Assembly (NCBI GenBank): GCA_014155875.1
Contig: JACEFZ010013519.1
Span: 1 to 64,000 of the forward strand
Length of the DNA stretch: 64,000 nucleotides
Reading direction: 5' to 3'
Source: Cepaea nemoralis
Lineage: Eukaryota; Mollusca; Gastropoda; Stylommatophora; Helicidae
The position numbers and the translations under genes are program-made. Below, piece after piece: positions 38,540 to 48,755 of this stretch. Within the stretch, counting starts at the first letter, position 1; the number at the start of each line of letters is the position of its first letter. The notes under the pieces were generated by a model that searched no databases, was not told the origin of the DNA, and saw nothing but the letters and a program-made list of their open reading frames with translations.

Positions 38540-38970
38540 GTCTTCTTCTTCTTTTCCCATTTATCCCCCATTGAGGAATAGACCCTTAACCAAACCAAGC
38601 GAAGTCATCCAATCTTTTGCTATCTCCTGCAGCTTCCTCTATGTCCTCCTAATATTTTTTGTCTGTCTGTAAATTTTTTCTCCATGTATCTTTAGGTCTC
38701 CCACTATTGTGTTTGCCTTGGGGTTCCAGACACAACAGTGTCTGGTTATACTATTCTCAGGTTTTCTTACTGTGTGACCTGTCCAGCACCAGCTTCTTTA
38801 CTTCACCTCTTGATTCACTGAGATTTCTTTAGTTCTCTCCATGAGCTCTGCATTGGTCATTTTGTCATACCATTTCAGTCCCTCTATTCTGCGCAGGTAC
38901 CAAGTTAGTGAATGCTTTGGTCTCTGCTGTACCACCAAGCAGTCATTCCTCATATTAATGTTTTTTTCTA
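38540..38970 (-). mobile_element. LINE fragment (family G), minus
   Basis: The minus strand encodes WYLRRIEGLKWYDKMTNAEL followed by MERTKEISVNQEVK, a post-RT segment similar to the repeated sequence at 51787-52161 (ELMERTKETPVNQEV). Decayed; boundaries approximate. Confidence 0.55.
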
Positions 38971-38974
38971 AACC

Positions 38975-39805
38975 ACTGTGATCTGAATATTGAAGAAGGT
39001 TGGCTACTAAAGATGATAAAATAAAGAAAAGTGAAATATTTTGGTCACTTGAAATGTCATGAAAGTTTGGTGAGAACAATGTTGTTTGTCCTTCAAGATT
39101 GATGATGACCATTCACTTCATCCAGTGGAGTTGAAAGTTTGGAGCCGTGAGTTTTAAGATGCCTGGTAAGGCCTATTTTGGCTCAAAATGTTCTTTGACA
39201 ATGTGGGCAAAGATTGCTTGACGTTCCAGGAGGAGGATCTCCTGCAGTGGTGTTTCTGTCCAGCCTTTTCTTCACAGTTCTTGCAGTCCTGTTTGTTTCA
39301 CAAGTGACTGCACCCTTGCGTAATGATGTACGCCGTGAATTTTGGTCTTTGGCAGCAGTCTCCTCCCAAGTATCGTGATGAATTCCAAAAGCTTTTTAGT
39401 GAGATCATCAGAGTGTCTTTAAAGTGTTTCCTCTGGCCGCCTTGGGAGCGTTTACCACAACGCAGCTTGCCGTTAAAAAAAAAATGTGTTTAGGATGCCT
39501 GTGATCTGGCATGCGAGTCAAGTGACCAGCCCAGCGAATCTGATTCTTCATCAGTAGAGTGTGGATACTGGGCATGGATGCTCTTTCTAGGACTTCAGGG
39601 AGAGAACAATAATGAAGGGTTATATGCCTGGGAAGAGAGGAAGAGGAAGACCAAAGAGAAGATGGGTGCAGTATATGGCAGATTATCTCCAGATGGGTGT
39701 ATCAGATGTGGGGCATCTTGCTTATGACCGAGAAGTTTTCCGGAAGGTTGTTATGGGAGTGAGGTTCTGCAAAGGACATACTACTGAATGAATGAATGAA
39801 CTGTG
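38975..39805 (+). mobile_element. LINE E 3' fragment with 8-bp TSD, carrying a nested LINE F
   Basis: ACTGTGAT at 38975-38982 and 39798-39805 flanks it. The E sequence (GAATATTGAAGAAGGTTGGC, TATTTTGGTCACTTGAAATG; then ATGCCTGGGAAGAGAGG, ATCTTGCTTATGACCGAGAA) is split by 39081-39601 and ends in a (GAAT)n tail. It encodes a C-terminal post-RT segment (YFGHLK..., KRGRGRPKRRWVQ). Confidence 0.85.
39072..39610 (-). mobile_element. 5'-truncated LINE F insertion with 9-bp TSD, nested in E
   Basis: GAGAACAAT at 39072-39080 and 39602-39610 brackets a 521-bp minus-strand F 3' end, colinear with 26285-26790 (TTGGCTCAAAATGTTCTTTG, GATCTGGCATGCGAGTCAAG, ATGCTCTTTCTAGGACTTCA). The 40134-40638 E copy shows the unoccupied equivalent at this site. 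Confidence 0.93.
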
Positions 39806-40126
39806 ATATCTGTTGTGGTGATATGTTTCAGTTTCAGCAACATCACATTGTTTTTGAGACAGTTTCTTTGATTTTCACATCTTGTAAAATGTCCATATAT
39901 TTTTCTTCTTGAAATTTTCTGAAGCATGTAAGTTCAAAATCCTCAGTTTTATTCTTTAATGTTTGTGAAATGGTCCAATTCACCTGTGTATGTTGCCACG
40001 TGAAAGATGCATGTTCTCAAAATTGTTACTTGTATTTGTTTACAGGCGTTGTGCGTTAGGCTATTGTAATATGTCCGATGTATTTATGCTTTGGCCTCTG
40101 TTATGTTATTTTTATTTGCCTTAGTT

Positions 40127-40645
40127 AGATCTTAGAACTAAACAAACTGAACAGCGCATAAATGTCTTTGAATTTAAATGTTATAGACGAGTTCTAAGAA
40201 TATCTTGGATAAAGAAAAGAACAAATGCATCCATACTTCAAGAGCTGAATATTGAAGAAGGTTGGCTATTAAAGACGACAAAACAAAGAAAATTTAAATA
40301 TTTTGGTCACTTGAAACGTCACAAAAGTTTGGAGAGAACAATAATGGAGGGATATATGCCTAGGATCTCTGGTGATCGAGTGAGATGGCAGGACATGACC
40401 GCCCACGCTTACCGGCATGGCACATGATGGATGGATGGATATGCCTGGGAAGAGAGAAGAGGAAGGCCAAAGAGAAGATGGGTGCAGGATGTGGCGGATA
40501 ATCTCCAGATGAGTGTATCGGATGCAGGACACCTTGCTTATGATCGAGAGGTTTTCCGGAAGGTTGTTATGGGAGTGAAATTCTGCAAAGGAATTTTCAT
40601 ATTTATTCATCAATTTATTCATACTGAATGAATGAATGAGATCTT
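40127..40645 (+). mobile_element. LINE E 3' fragment with 7-bp TSD, carrying a tiny RTE insert
   Basis: AGATCTT at 40127-40133 and 40639-40645. Encodes LRISWIKKRTNASILQELNI, RKFKYFGHLKRHKSLERTIM and, after the insert, KRRGRPKRRWVQDVADNLQM... with a (GAAT)n tail. The minus-strand copy at 53540-54190 is a third, longer member. Confidence 0.82.
40354..40446 (+). mobile_element. 77-bp RTE 3'-end insertion with 8-bp TSD
   Basis: ATATGCCT at 40354-40361 and 40439-40446. The insert (TCTGGTGATCGAGTGAGATG, then ACATGACCGCCCACGCTTAC and (GATG)n) equals the last 70 bp of the RTE at 19994-20070 read on the minus strand. The uninterrupted E copy near 39625 (TTATATGCCTGGGAAGAG) is the empty site. Confidence 0.93.
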
Positions 40646-40721
40646 GTTGTTTTCTTAATATTCAAATATACAGCTGCATATTTGCAGCTTTCCCATCTTT
40701 TTCCTTTTTGTACTGTCTTTC

Positions 40722-40827
40722 CAGCCGGCTCCGTGGCGAAGGGATTATGAACGCAGCTCAAAATCCCGCATACCGTGTTGGAAACACGGCAGCGTTAAGT
40801 TTTTATATGAAATAGTATGGGTGCCGG
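40722..40827 (+). mobile_element. SINE S1, 5' half, split by the LTR element
   Basis: AGCCGGCTCCGTGGCGAAGG begins the S1 head. It runs to GGGTGCCGG, where the LTR element enters. The continuation (TCGTTCAGAAAGCAATTGCA) is found at 47586. Confidence 0.85.
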
Positions 40828-42435
40828 TGTCGTGAAATACTGAGAGTTAATGATTCCCAGATAGACGACTGTATACACCGACTAACCAGGTAGAAGAAGG
40901 GTTAACAAACGAAGCAGTAAGAGTAAACAACAACGGAGTGACCAGGCGCATGTGTTTATAGGTCAAGACACAGAAGGGGCCGGCCAACAGCACAGGTAAC
41001 CTGTCGCGTGGAAAAATTGGTTTGCGACAAAGGCAGACAGCATTATTGGATAGCATATTGCGGTCTGAATGTATGAATAATGGAAAAGTTTCAGATCTGT
41101 AATTTTCCACTAACTGTGATAATGAAGTAGGAACTTGAGGTGTCAAGCAAGGTCAAGGACTATGCGGCAAAAATGACCTATAAAGAGTGTCCACTTCTTT
41201 GTGTAAGTTTAGTGTGTGTTCCAAACTGAACTGAAGGAGATATGTTCTTGAGTGGGAATAGAAATACACGTCCCTAATGATGGAAAGAGGGGATACTAGT
41301 GTGTTATTCGCTAAGTGTTTTTCGATTCCAGGAACATAGATGCCTAAATAAGGTATATTAGAGTATAGTTTAGCATAGGAATATAGATGTGAGTGAATAG
41401 CATTTAACATTGCTTTCTATTAGTAGGAATAGTATAGACGTTAGGTGAATCTTCTATCCTATGTCAGAGTGGGTTTTTTCGGAAGCCTTTTCATTTCGGC
41501 TGGAGGAAAAGACACTCACATAGGAGAGAAGAGGAAGCAGACACAGATCTCATTATTAAATGTATATCACACAGGTTCCCATACCAGTGCGAGACTTATC
41601 AACTAAGATAACACAGATGGCTGTGGTCAAGATCACTCAGTGTTGATAACCCACAAGAAAGCACTTTAAAGTAATAAAGCACGACACTTGTGCATAAGAA
41701 AGGAAAGAAAAGAAGTGTCATCTTAATAAGTCAGGGGGACAGAGAACGGAAAATAGAGATCATACAAACTAAAGAAAAAATACTCAAATTACTCAGTATC
41801 GAAGAGTTGCAAGGGGCATACCAAATGCCTATACCAATTACGAACTATCCAGTGTAGAACTTTTACAGGACAAAAATAGAGAATACTAGAAACTCGATGT
41901 GTTTTCCAGGATGGAATTAAGAACGCTATAAGAAAGCAACGAACATTCAGTTTAAGCTGACAGCATATAGTGATCGGTTTAAGTACATTGATACAGTGGT
42001 GAACATTTTTTCATTACAAAAACAAAACGGATATATCTACAGACTCAAGCAGACGGAGCATTCAGGGTGAGACCGTTCTGTTGTATCTATGTATCGTCCT
42101 GTACTTTAGCCGAGAGAAGAGACGAGAGAAGACACGGAGACTATCTATCAACATCTTATCTGGCAGCCACACTAGAAGAACATACCCACTACATAGACAA
42201 TATCCATACATACACCAGACATAGTTTTTATTAATAAATCTTTTATTTATTGTTGAAAGGAACTGTTGTCTGAGTATGTGTTGAGAGAATAATAGAGAGA
42301 GTGAAAGAAATAGATATATGGAAGGGAAGACAGAAGAGAGGAGTGTAGACCAAAGTCAGTCAATAATCCCAACAGATAATAAGTTTAAAGATGTGCTTGT
42401 TGATTCCAACCTCCTCTCGGGAAAATAACAGGACA
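40828..42435 (+). repeat. 5' LTR (1608 bp)
   Basis: Starts TGTCGTGAAATAC and ends AACAGGACA, the usual TG...CA. AATAAA at 42233-42238 lies in a T/A-rich stretch that could define the poly(A) site. By eye it differs from the 3' LTR by about four substitutions and six short indels, most near the left end. Confidence 0.97.
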
Positions 42436-42920
42436 TAATTGGTGGAGCGAGCGGGATACGTACATACATTATACCCATATGACCTGAAAGCATATTGGCA
42501 CAGGCATAGCGGAGTACCTGCATGTTGGGACATACTGATGAATAAAAAAGAAGTATACATTGATGACTTTTAATGGAAGGACGTCCATTGGATATATGGT
42601 GCCATTACATTTATGGTAGAAACATTTCATTAATGCTGGTGACTTTACAGTGAGAAAGTTCCAGACAGAGTGAATGTGGATAGGTGGTAAGACACATTAC
42701 ATACCTAGTCACACGGTCACACGTCTACATAAGTCTTTATCCTATATCTCCTCTTGTGGATGAGAGAGTGGTTGTGATTTACTGTGTGGTGTTGTAGATT
42801 AATAATATTAGATAGGCATAGAAAATGATATAGGTTCTAGGTAGATTATCTGTTTATAGTGAGTACTCTTTACTGCCTTGAGGTGTCTTTACGCAACGTG
42901 CTGACTTATCTGCTGTAACT

Positions 42921-43331
42921 ATGGCGACTCCTAAAGTAACTACAGCCGAACTGAGGGCCAACGGGGAGGCAATTGGTTTAGCCGGTTCCGAGCTAACTGA
43001 TTACATACAAGAAAGAGAGCGAGAGGTTCGTCAAGCGGAAAGGGAGGAGCGGAAGGCCCAGTTGGAAGCAGAAGAAGCCCACAAGATAAGGGAACATGAA
43101 TACCGCATGCGAGAACTGGAGCTCAAGACACAAACTAAGGGAGAAATAGATGGAGTGGAAGGAAGTTCTTCGTCACCTGGTGCAACCCACATGAGTGGAC
43201 ATGGTTACCATGCCATGAAGTTTCCCTTAGCTGTCTACGATCAGTCTAAGGAACGCTTTGACCAGTACGCATCTCGTTTCGAAGCAATGTCAGTCGCTAT
43301 GGGGCTGGATAGGAGCAGGATGGGCTCTTAA
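42921..43331 (+). pseudogene. LTR element gag, N-terminal part, frameshifted
   Basis: ATG at 42921 opens 136 codons (MATPKVTTAELRANGEAI...). Residues about 35-75 are a charged coiled coil (EREREVRQAEREERKAQLEA). The frame ends at TAA after MGS; one extra A near 43319 appears to cause this, because the capsid continues in the next frame (RWALKLSQGL-like). The break lies inside the capsid rather than at the gag-pol joint, so it is damage and not programmed frameshifting. Confidence 0.8.
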
Positions 43332-45624
43332 ATTATCCCAGGGATTAATAGGTTCGGGATTTGAGGTGTACACACGCTTACCACCAGGACAGGAAAATAA
43401 TTACCAGGAATTAAAAGCCGCTTTGATGAAACATTTTGACATCACAGCACAAACGTATAGGAAGAAGTTTAGATCGTCTAGACGAGAGCCGGGAGAACTA
43501 TTCGCCGCCTACAGTCTGAGGCTGAAATCCTATCTCCAGAAATGGATGGACTTGGCAGAATTCAAGAGGGATTATGAGAGTCTCGAAGAGATGATGGTGG
43601 TAGACCAGATGCGAAAGCAAATGTCGAAACCTCTCAGAACCTTCTTGGGAGAACAAGGGGCGGAACGGATTGATGTTGTGAATAAGCTGGCGGAACGATT
43701 CGTGGAAGTACATGGTGAAACTGAGGAACTAAGTACACAAACCAAAGGTCAGGAGAAACCAGAGAAAAAGAAACCTAAAAACTGGGAAGGAGAAAAAGGG
43801 GAACCTTATATAAAGCACACAGAGGAGAGTTCAGAGAAGGTGAAGGTAGGAAACCAGAGCACCTCGAATTCTCAAGCGAAACGACAGTGGTCTGAGAAGT
43901 GGTGTTCATTTTGCAAGGCGGCCTCTCACAACACCAAAGACTGCAGATCGAAACCTAAAAGTTCTTACTTCGCAGCATGCAAAGTGATTCCTACATCGGT
44001 GATCACAGACAAGGCTGAGGTCGGCGAAGGAGAAAGGAACAAAAAGGACACACGGAAACCTAGGAAGGGAACAGGGTGCACACACTGCCAGTCGATAACA
44101 CATAATACTGTGGACTGCAGATGCAAGGCAAACGACGCCAATTGCATAACCAACCTCGAGGAATTAAAAGAGGAAGGCAAGGAAACGGTCAAGGAGATGA
44201 AAGGCACTCAGGACCAAGAGAGACCACCTGTGGTTGAACTGATTGAAGTAAATGGCCAACAGGTTGCTTGTCTCTACGATACCGGTTTGGATGGGGAAGC
44301 GGTGGTGGACGCCAGCTTGGTAAGCCCAGACCAACTTACAGGGGAGACCATAGAAATACAGCCGGCAATGAGGAGTGCTGTTACCATGACGCTGCCAATC
44401 GCCAAGGTGGAGATTAAATCCAGGTACGTCACGGGCATTATTCCAGCTGCTGTATTATCTGACTCCTTATTTCCCATGATCATTGGCACGAAATATGTCT
44501 TTTTGGGGATGCCCAAACAGCCAGCCCAAAAGGGAACAGTAGTCAGTGGATCTCAAGGGAAGGAAAAAGAGGCAGAGACACTATGCGACAACTCAGGGAT
44601 AGGAGAATTGCATACTGCCCAGAGGAAGGATACTACGTTGCATCCTTGCTACAGGAAGCTGCAAAGAAGTGCTGAGCCACCAGAACGGGGACAGTACTTT
44701 CTGAAGAATCAACTACTCTATCGGAGAGCTGGGAGGGGAGATAACCTGCACGAGCAGTGGGTGGTTCCAGAGACCCACCGTCCTCACATTCTTCAGAGTG
44801 GACACATCATAGGCGAGAATCGACATATGGGTGTCAGAGAGACCTTGCAGCAAATATCCGGCCATTATTGCTGGCCAGGAATGACCGGAGATGTACGCCG
44901 GTGGGTGAAGTCTTGTTCGGAGTGCCAGAAAGCACCACCCAACAAGCGAATTAAGAGGAAACTAGCTCTTAAAGTGGAAGACAAAGTGGAAGTGTGGAGT
45001 CCAGCAGAGACCAATATACTCCAAGTAGGATGGAAAGGACCTTATCCTGTGGAAAAGGTGGTGTCCAAGAACATCTACAAAATACGGATCGGGGAAGAGA
45101 AGAAAAATCTCCCTAGACATCTCATTAGGAAATATGAAGAGAGATCCGGGAGCAAAGCTTCGCACTTTATGGTGATGGCAGCCATTGGGACAAAGGTTAC
45201 CAGTCCAGACGAAGACCAGAGATCGCCAGTACAACATAGGAGGGCCTATGGGACAGTACGTGATAGGTCAGATTTACCCAACGACAGGAGGAGGGAAATC
45301 ACAAGTCAGGGAAAGGACAAGAGTGAAAGTTTCACCGGTAACCAAGTTCAGAAGGGGTGGGTAACGTCGGGAAAAGCGAGAATTACCCAGGACTCCAACC
45401 GAAGATTGGCTGACCAGATACAATATCGCCCAAGATGGTCCTGGAAGCAAAAGTCCAGGAGATTTGGGAAAGACGACTCGGTCCATCGAGGACGAGGTGG
45501 AACATCCCCAGAGGCAAAGCCGGGGGAAACCAAGAGGACATGGAAGCAGTGTTACAATCAGGATGGGACAATCCGTCTGTATTGTGAGCCGTCGCTGACG
45601 CAAGTCGAAAGTAGGTCGACCTGA
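43258..45624 (+). CDS. LTR element gag-protease-integrase remnant polyprotein, 788-codon frame
   Basis: The first residues are out of frame; true homology starts near 43325. Order: SCAN-like capsid (LPPGQENNYQELKAALMKHF ... VVDQMRKQMSKPLRTFLGEQ), zinc knuckles CSFCKAASHNTKDC and CTHCQSITHNTVDC (both C-x2-C-x4-H-x4-C), aspartic protease with CLYDTGLDGE (DTG) and MIIGTKYV, integrase H2C2 domain (HIIGENRHMG ... CSECQK), then at once the GPY/F end (VGWKGPYPVEKV). The roughly 150-residue DDE core expected between is missing, yet the frame is kept. Residues after 45160 are basic and unassigned. It could still supply capsid and protease, apart from the upstream frameshift. Confidence 0.85.
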   Translation: MTSTHLVSKQCQSLWGWIGAGWALKLSQGLIGSGFEVYTRLPPGQENNYQELKAALMKHFDITAQTYRKKFRSSRREPGELFAAYSLRLKSYLQKWMDLAEFKRDYESLEEMMVVDQMRKQMSKPLRTFLGEQGAERIDVVNKLAERFVEVHGETEELSTQTKGQEKPEKKKPKNWEGEKGEPYIKHTEESSEKVKVGNQSTSNSQAKRQWSEKWCSFCKAASHNTKDCRSKPKSSYFAACKVIPTSVITDKAEVGEGERNKKDTRKPRKGTGCTHCQSITHNTVDCRCKANDANCITNLEELKEEGKETVKEMKGTQDQERPPVVELIEVNGQQVACLYDTGLDGEAVVDASLVSPDQLTGETIEIQPAMRSAVTMTLPIAKVEIKSRYVTGIIPAAVLSDSLFPMIIGTKYVFLGMPKQPAQKGTVVSGSQGKEKEAETLCDNSGIGELHTAQRKDTTLHPCYRKLQRSAEPPERGQYFLKNQLLYRRAGRGDNLHEQWVVPETHRPHILQSGHIIGENRHMGVRETLQQISGHYCWPGMTGDVRRWVKSCSECQKAPPNKRIKRKLALKVEDKVEVWSPAETNILQVGWKGPYPVEKVVSKNIYKIRIGEEKKNLPRHLIRKYEERSGSKASHFMVMAAIGTKVTSPDEDQRSPVQHRRAYGTVRDRSDLPNDRRREITSQGKDKSESFTGNQVQKGWVTSGKARITQDSNRRLADQIQYRPRWSWKQKSRRFGKDDSVHRGRGGTSPEAKPGETKRTWKQCYNQDGTIRLYCEPSLTQVESRST

Positions 45625-45771
45625 ACGTACAGGAGCGAGGAGCCAACACTAGTTTCAGTCGTGAGTAGTATAGTAGGGTGTCAATTAGAGCGCCTACTGG
45701 ATAATGAGGTGAGCCATGTGAGGATCCAATCATATCATCAACACGTGATGTTAATAGCTACTTCGCAGAAG

Positions 45772-45897
45772 CTCAACGCACGGTGGATGTGATGGAAGTT
45801 GTTGCGGCAACTGGACTTCACAGTGGAATACTATGGTAAGGAGAATGTAGGAGCAGATTTCTTATCCAGACATCCAGCTCCGGAGGAAGAAGACTAG
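45772..45897 (+). pseudogene. RNase H C-terminal remnant of the LTR element
   Basis: LNARWM, a TGA, then WKLLRQLDFTVEYYGKENVG and ADFLSRHP: the conserved end of Ty3/gypsy RNase H (pattern YRPGKENVVADFLSR). It ends at TAG 45895-45897, 62 bp before the polypurine tract. Its position downstream of the integrase domain fixes the pol order. The RT and most of RNase H are deleted. Confidence 0.85.
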
Positions 45898-45972
45898 GGT
45901 TGTGGATCATGGGAATCAAACCTACAGTGAGAAAGATTCGACGCGGTCTAATCTCTTAAGAGGGGGCCTATG

Positions 45973-47580
45973 TCGTGAAATACTGAGAGTTAATGATTCC
46001 CAGATAGACGACTGTATACACCGACTAACCAGGTAGAAGAAGGGTTAACAAACGAAGCAGTAAGAGTAACAACAACGGAGTGACCAGGCGCATGTGTTTA
46101 TAGGTCAAGACCAGAAGGGGCCGGCTTACAGCACAGGTAACCTGTCGCGTGGAAAAATTGGTTTGCGACAAAGGCAGACAGCATTATTGGATAGCATATT
46201 GCAGGTCTGAATGTATGAATAACTGGAAAAGTTTCAGATCTGTAATTTTCCACTAACTGTGATAATGAAGTAGGAACTTGAGGTGTCAAGCAAGGTCAAG
46301 GACTATGCGGCAAAAATGACCTATAAAGAGTGTCCACTTCTTTGTGTAAGTTTAGTGTGTGTTCCAAACTGAACTGAAGGAGATATGTTCTTGAGTGGGA
46401 ATAGAAATACACGTCCCTAATGATGGAAAGAGGGGATACTAGTGTGTTATTCGCTAAGTGTTTTTCGATTCCAGGAACATAGATGCCTAAATAAGGTATA
46501 TTAGAGTATAGTTTAGCATAGGAATATAGATGTGAGTGAATAGCATTTAACATTGCTTTCTATTAGTAGGAATAGTATAGACGTTAGGTGAATCTTCTAT
46601 CCTATGTCAGAGTGGGTTTTTTCGGAAGCCTTTTCATTTCGGCTGGAGGAAAAGACACTCACATAGGAGAGAAGAGGAAGCAGACACAGATCTCATTATT
46701 AAATGTATATCACACAGGTTCCCATACCAGTGCGAGACTTATCAACTAAGATATCACACAGATGGCTGTGGTCAAGATCACTCAGTGTTGATAACCCACA
46801 AGAAAGCACTTTAAAGTAATAAAGCACGACACTTGTGCATAAGAAAGGAAAGAAAAGAAGTGTCATCTTAATAAGTCAGGAGGACAGAGAACGGAAAATA
46901 GAGATCATACAAACTAAAGAAAAAAGACTCAAATTACTCAGTATCGAAGAGTTGCAAGGGGCATACCAAATGCCTATACCAATTACGAACTATCCAGTGT
47001 AGAACTTTTACAGGACAAAAATAGAGAATACTAGAAACTCGATGTGTTTTCCAGGATGGAATTAAGAACGCTATAAGAAAGCAACGAACATTCAGTTTAA
47101 GCTGACAGCATATAGTGATCGGTTTAAGTACATTGATACAGTGGTGAACATTTTTTCATTACAAAAACAAAACGGATATATCTACAGACTCAAGCAGACG
47201 GAGCATTCAGGGTGAGACCGTTCTGTTGTATCTATGTATCGTCCTGTACTTTAGCCGAGAGAAGAGACGAGAGAAGACACGGAGACTATCTATCAACATC
47301 TTATCTGGCAGCCACACTAGAAGAACATACCCACTACATAGACAATATCCATACATACACCAGACATAGTTTTTATTAATAAATCTTTTATTTATTGTTG
47401 AAAGGAACTGTTGTCTGAGTATGTGTTGAGAGAATAATAGAGAGAGTGAAAGAAATAGATATATGGAAGGGAAGACAGAAGAGAGGAGTGTAGACCAAAG
47501 TCAGTCAATAATCCCAACAGATAATAAGTTTAAAGATGTGCTTGTTGATTCCAACCTCCTCTCGGGAAAATAACAGGACA
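45973..47580 (+). repeat. 3' LTR (1608 bp)
   Basis: Same length and termini as the 5' LTR, preceded by the polypurine tract. Differences include loss of CA near 46020, single-base losses near 46066 and 46110, and single-base gains near 46203 and 46230. Confidence 0.97.
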
Positions 47581-47585
47581 GCCGG

Positions 47586-47705
47586 TCGTTCAGAAAGCAA
47601 TTGCAAACTACTGAATGTAAACTTGCCCAGGAGTCATGAAAAGCCAAAAAATGCTTGGGTTGACTGCTACATCCATAAAGAGCTAACTAACTGTCTTTCA
47701 TGTGT
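47586..47705 (+). mobile_element. SINE S1, 3' half after the LTR element
   Basis: TCGTTCAGAAAGCAATTGCA, CTTGCCCAGGAGTCATGAAA and GCTTGGGTTGACTGCTACAT continue the S1 copy broken at 40827. Confidence 0.85.
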
Positions 47706-47730
47706 ATAATAATCTTAATATTCAGAGCTT

Positions 47731-47842
47731 CCTTCCTTCCTTCCTACCTTCCTTCCTACCTTCCTTCCTTCCTTCCTTCCTTCCTTCCTTCCTTCCTCCC
47801 TCTCTCCCTCCCTCCCTTCCTTCCTTCCTTCCTTCCTTCCTT
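47731..47842. repeat. (CCTT)n microsatellite
   Basis: About 28 tetranucleotide units with scattered CCCT and CTAC variants, ending 65 bp before a TTC23 exon. Confidence 0.97.
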
Positions 47843-47906
47843 CTTTCTGCTGATTTCTGTTTATTTACCCAAACTTCCTCTACTACATCATTGTGACTGA
47901 CTCCAG

Positions 47907-48030
47907 GCAGATAAAGCAATCGAGGAGTACGTCAGATGTGTAGCCTACTCCAGAATTGTGTATGGAATCTACCACTGGAAACATGCCCAAAGTATGGTCA
48001 ATCTCGGAGAAGCCTACATGGATTTGAAAG
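47907..48030 (+). CDS. TTC23: TTC23-like exon: first TPR
   Basis: Acceptor GACTCCAG, donor AAAG|GTATAG. Encodes ADKAIEEYVRCVAYSRIVYG and then YHWKHAQSMVNLGEAYMDLK. This fits the start of the TTC23 TPR region, where relatives have ..VQCVALTRICYGDSHWKLAE..NLAQGYLQLKG. The exon starts in phase 0 and leaves one base (G) that pairs with CA of exon 49909 to make Ala. Confidence 0.9.
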
Positions 48031-48424
48031 GTATAGTAAAGCCAGTTGACTGTGTCTGTGTTTAAATGGGTTTACAAGTGGAGGATCTTCATTACACTGA
48101 GTTGTATTAACATGGCCTGGTCTTTTTATGTAAAGTGGCATGTGGAAAGTGTGCCACAGAGCTTGAACCAGCAGCAACACCCAGGAGTCTCCAAGAAAAT
48201 TGCAATCGTGAACTGAATGAGAGTCTGGAAAATAACCCATGCCTTTGGAGCACAGGACTGACAGCTTAACCACTTCACCATTGAGTGTATGTATGCATGC
48301 ACATATGTGTGTATATTTACATATGTATCGATACATATGCATATATTTTTCATTGTTTTTTCCACTTCGTTTCCCGCACTCTTTTCTCATACTATATCTC
48401 CTTTTACCTATACCTAGTTTTTGA

Positions 48425-48670
48425 TCATAGGATCACATTATCATAGAGTTACATTATAGTAAGATAATTTTTTGATAGGATCACATTATAATAGAATCTC
48501 ACTATAATAAGATTACTTTTAATTGGATCACATTATCATAGGATCACATTACCATAGGATCATATTATCATAGGATCACATTATGATAGGATTACATTAT
48601 AGTAAGATAGCTTTATAATAGAATCACATTACAGTAAGATTACATTTAATAGGATTAAATTATAACGGGA
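48425..48670. repeat. 16-bp GATC satellite, first block
   Basis: Degenerate units of type GGATCACATTATAATA, partly decayed. It precedes the pseudo-exon at 48756 just as the second block precedes the true exon. Confidence 0.9.
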
Positions 48671-48755
48671 TCAAATTATAATAGACATGAGTTAATGTTA
48701 ATTTAATCAAGTCTGATCAAGCTAATTGCCACTGTGCAAACTTCCCACTTTCTAG

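Larger units (their letters stand above)
40823..47585 (+). mobile_element. Gmr1-like Ty3/gypsy LTR retrotransposon, deleted, with 5-bp TSD
   Basis: Target duplication GCCGG at 40823-40827 and 47581-47585; 1608-bp LTRs at both ends; internal region 42436-45972. Internal order: gag with a SCAN-like capsid, two zinc knuckles, protease, integrase zinc-binding domain, integrase GPY/F domain, RNase H tail, polypurine tract AAGAGGGGGCC (45960-45970). Integrase before RNase H is the Gmr1-type (Ty1/copia-like) pol order. Reverse transcriptase and the integrase catalytic core are absent. A putative primer-binding site starts TGGTGGAGCGAGCGGG four bases after the 5' LTR; I do not assign a tRNA. The element lies in a TTC23 intron, same strand. 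Confidence 0.9.

Noticed and set aside
36962..38672. Three overlapping forward open frames of about 500 codons each
   Set aside because: They are by-products of stop-free 32- and 28-bp repeat units; all three frames are open at once and none has a domain.
42921..43331. Programmed ribosomal frameshift in the LTR element
   Set aside because: The frame change is inside the capsid and is explained by one extra base; no slippery heptamer at a gag-pol joint was found.
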